Shown one piece after another: positions 61,501-64,000 of a stretch of DNA of 64,000 nt. Source of the stretch: Amblyomma americanum (Eukaryota; Arthropoda; Arachnida; Ixodida; Ixodidae); NCBI RefSeq assembly GCF_052857255.1, contig NW_027526694.1:1-64000 (forward strand). The letters run 5' to 3'. A program made the translations under genes and the position numbers. Under the pieces are notes generated by a model that saw only the letters and a program-made list of their open reading frames with translations, searched no databases and was not told the origin of the DNA. The stretch's first letter is position 1. Each line of letters opens with the position of its first letter.

Positions 61501-62626
61501 TGTTCAGATTTAGCTCGTTTCGGTCTAAAACAGCTTGTTTCGTTGTATTAAGCACGAATACATGCTTTTCGCGCAGTTATAAGAGAAAAAGTTTTGACGC
61601 GTATCAGAGGAGCACTTGTAAAACCGATGTGTTGTGATTTAGCTCGTTTCGGTCTAAAACAACTTGTTTCGCTGTATTAAGCAAGAATACATGCTTTTCG
61701 CGCAGTTAAAAGATAAAAAGATTTGACGCGTATCAGAGGAACACTTGTAAAACCGATGTGTTGTGATTTAGCTCGTTTCGGTCTAAAACAGCTTGTTTCG
61801 CTGTATTAAGCAGGAATGCATGCTTTTCGCGCAGTTATAGGAGAAAAAGTTTTAAAGGCGTGTCACAGGGACACTTGTAAAACCGATGTGTTCAGATCTA
61901 GCTCGTTTTGGTCTAAAACAGCTTGTTTCGTTGTATTAAGCACGAATACATGCTTTTCGCGCAGTTATAAGAGAAAAAGATTTGACGCGTATCAGAGGAA
62001 CACTTGTAAAACCGATTGTGTTGTGATTTAGCTCGTTTCGGTCTAAAACAGCTTGTTTCGCTGTATTAAGCAGGAATACATGCTTTTCGCGCAGTTATAT
62101 GAGAAAAAGTTTGAAAGGCGTGTCACAGGGACACTTGTAAAACCGATGTGTTCAGATTTACCTCGTTTCGGTCTAAAACAGCTTGTTTCGTTGAACTAAG
62201 CACGAATACATGCTTTTCGCGCAGTGATAAGAGAAAAAAGTTTTGACGCGTATCAGAGGAACACTTGTAAAACCGATGTGTTGTGATTTAGCTCGTTTCG
62301 GTCTAAAACAGCTTGTTTCGTTGTATTAAGCAAGAATACGTGCTTTTCGCGCAGTTATAAGAGAAAAAGTTTTGACGCGTGTCACAGGGACACGTGTAAA
62401 ACCGACGTGTTCAGATTTAGCTCGTTTCGGTCTAAAACAGCTTGATTCGTTGTATTAAGCACGAATACATGCTTTTCGCGCAGTTATAAGAGAAAAAGTT
62501 TTGACGAGTATCACGTGGATACTTGTAAAACCGATGTGTTCAGATACAGCTCGTTTTGGTATAAAACAGCTTGTTTCGTTGTTTTAAGCACGAATACATG
62601 CTTTTCGCGCAGTTATAGAAGAAAAA
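61501..62626 (+). repeat. 4391-bp-offset duplication, copy 2
   Basis: This is the second copy of 57110-58235, with a private ttatatgag at about 62096. It runs into the block 62.54-62.97 kb that matches 56.34-56.77 kb at another offset (about 6200 bp), so it is again a mosaic. Confidence 0.85.
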
Positions 62627-62969
62627 GTTTTGACGCGTATTAGGGGGACACTTAAAACTGATGTGTTCAGATTTAGCTCATCTCGGTCTAAAACAGCTTG
62701 TTTCGTTGTATTAAGCAGGAATACATGCTTTTCGCGCAGTTATAAGAGAAAAAGTTTTAAAGGCGTGTCACAGGGACACTTGTAAAACCGATGTGTACAG
62801 ATTTACCTCGTTTCGGTCTAAAACAGCTTGTTTTTTTGTATTAAGCAAGAATACATGCTTTTCGCGCAGTTATAAGATAAAAAGATTTGACGCGTATCAG
62901 AGGAACACTTGTAAAACCGATGTGTTGTGATTTAGCTCGTTTCGGTCTAAAACGGCTTGTTTCGCTGTA

Positions 62970-64000
62970 TTAAGCAGGAATACATGCTTTTCGCGCAGTT
63001 ATAAGAGAAAAAGTTTTAAAGGCGTGTCACAGGGACACTTGTAAAACCGATGTGTTCAGATTTACCTCGTTTCGGTCTAAAACAGCTTGTTTCGTTGAAC
63101 TAAGCACGAATACATGCTTTTCGCGCAGTTAAAAGAGAAAAAAGTTTTGACGCGTATCAGAGGAACACTTGTAAAACCGATGTGTTGTGATTTAGCTCGT
63201 TTCGGTCTAAAACAGCTTGTTTCGTTGTATTAAGCAAGAATACATGCTTTTCGCGCAGTTATAAGAGAAAAAGTTTTGACGCGTGTCACAGGGACACTTG
63301 TAAAACCGATGTGTTCAGATTTAGCTCGTTTCGGTCTAAAACAGCTTGTTTCGTTGTATTAAGCACGAATACATGCTTTTCGCGCAGTTATAAGAGAAAA
63401 AGTTTTGACGCGTATCAGAGGAACACTTGTAAAACCGATGTGTTGTGATTTAGCTCGTTTCGGTCTAAAACAGCTTGTTTCGCTGTATTAAGCAAGAATA
63501 CATGCTTTTCGCGCAGTTATAAGAGAAAAAGTTTTGACGCGTGTCACAGGGACACTTGTAAAACCGATGTGTTCAGATTTAGCTCGTTTCGGTCTAAAAC
63601 AGCTTGTTTCGTCGTATTAAGCACGAATACATGCTTTTCGCGCAGTTATAAGAGAAAAAGTTTTGACGCGTGTCACAGGGACACTTGTAAAACCGATGTG
63701 TTCAGATTTAGCTCGTTTCGGTCTAAAACAGCTTGTTTCGTTGTATTAAGCACGAATACATGCTTTTCGCGCAGTTATAAGAGAAAAAGTTTTGACGCGT
63801 ATCAGAGGAACACTTGTAAAACCGATGTGTTGCGATTTAGCTCGTTTCGGTCTAAAACAGCTTGTTTCGCTGTATTAAGCAAGAATACATGCTTTTCGCG
63901 CAGTTATAAGAGAAAAAGTATTGACGCGTGTCACAGGGACACTTGTAAAACCGATGTGTTCAGATTTAGCTCGTTTCGGTCTAAAACAGCTTGTTTCGTT
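62970..64000 (+). repeat. Last stretch of the array, open at the right end
   Basis: About eight monomers of the A and B classes in alternation, ending inside a monomer that begins at 63963. No change in composition or drop in similarity signals an approaching array edge. A single private change, agtattgacg at 63918, and gttgcgattt at 63830 are visible. Confidence 0.85.

Larger units (their letters stand above)
1..64000 (+). repeat. 129-bp satellite array, about 495 head-to-tail monomers
   Basis: Every line of the window shows the same monomer, recognisable by its blocks gatttagctcgtttcgg, acatgcttttcgcgcag, agagaaaaagttttg and cacttgtaaaaccgatgtg, in the same orientation at spacings of 127 to 130 bases. 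I found no inverted monomer, no insertion of foreign sequence and no unique flank, so both array edges lie outside the window. Monomers differ from each other by substitutions and one- or two-base indels, and the differences are inherited in blocks, so the array has higher-order structure and is not a simple homogeneous tandem. Long single-family arrays of this kind are typical of eukaryotic constitutive heterochromatin, often centromeric or pericentromeric; that placement is inference. I do not recognise the family or the species. Confidence 0.98.

Noticed and set aside
1..64000. CRISPR array
   Set aside because: There are no unique spacers. Similarity continues through the whole 129-bp unit, and the unit is far longer than CRISPR repeat-spacer periods.
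1..64000. Tandem-repeat surface protein or silk-like gene
   Set aside because: Stops recur every one to five monomers in all frames that I followed, and one-base length changes between monomer classes would destroy a long frame.
1..64000. rRNA, tRNA or other RNA gene tandem (for example a 5S array)
   Set aside because: I see no tRNA or 5S internal promoter boxes, no rRNA words, and no T-run terminator placed consistently after a conserved segment.
1..64000. Transposable element insertion inside the array
   Set aside because: I found no interruption of the monomer rhythm longer than a few bases, no terminal repeats and no target-site duplications. The only larger departure is the 15-bp deletion at 37186.

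Overview
The whole 64,000-base window is one uninterrupted tandem repeat (satellite DNA). A monomer of about 129 bp repeats head to tail, always in the same orientation, from base 1 to base 64,000. That is roughly 495 monomers. No unique sequence, gene, RNA gene, mobile element or array edge is visible, so the array continues past both ends. The last monomer is cut off at base 64,000.

A megasatellite of this kind, with many diverged monomer classes and near-identical multi-monomer blocks, points to heterochromatin (centromeric, pericentromeric or subtelomeric) of a eukaryote assembled from long reads. I do not recognise the monomer and cannot name the species. A hand count of one monomer (12290-12418) gives about 39.5% GC and 9 CpG where about 4.9 are expected. 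CpG is therefore enriched rather than depleted, which argues weakly against a genome with heavy germline CpG methylation.

Layout: monomers fall into recurring classes. The two main ones are a 'gtatcagagg...ttgtga' type (A) and a 'gtgtcacaggg...ttcaga' type (B), plus several minor types. Monomer lengths are mostly 129 bp, with 130-bp and 127-bp classes. The classes occur in fixed successions that are duplicated at many scales, with offsets of 644, 905, 1031, 1292, 2193, 3232-3238, 4391, 4645-4647, 6336-6341 and 7884 bp. These correspond to about 5, 7, 8, 10, 17, 25, 34, 36, 49 and 61 monomers. The 6.34-kb offset appears in three separate places between 0.85 and 28.1 kb. The most homogeneous stretch is 51.4-56.35 kb, a 17-monomer unit in tandem. 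The 23-40 kb part lacks the 127-bp class and is rich in another class ('gactaaaacagctgg' / 'cacatggacacttgg'). The 43.6-55.4 kb part carries private small deletions.

There are no genes that work together. Every open reading frame in the window is a by-product of the 129 = 3 x 43 periodicity and ends at the recurring 'ttgtga' stop. The most interesting signals are structural. One is a 9-bp dyad in two monomer classes that differ by two compensating base-pair changes. Others are a monomer that looks like an unequal-crossover product (6082-6210), a 15-bp microhomology deletion (37118-37231), and two TTCGnnnnA half-sites per monomer that resemble the left half of a CENP-B box but lack its CGGG half.
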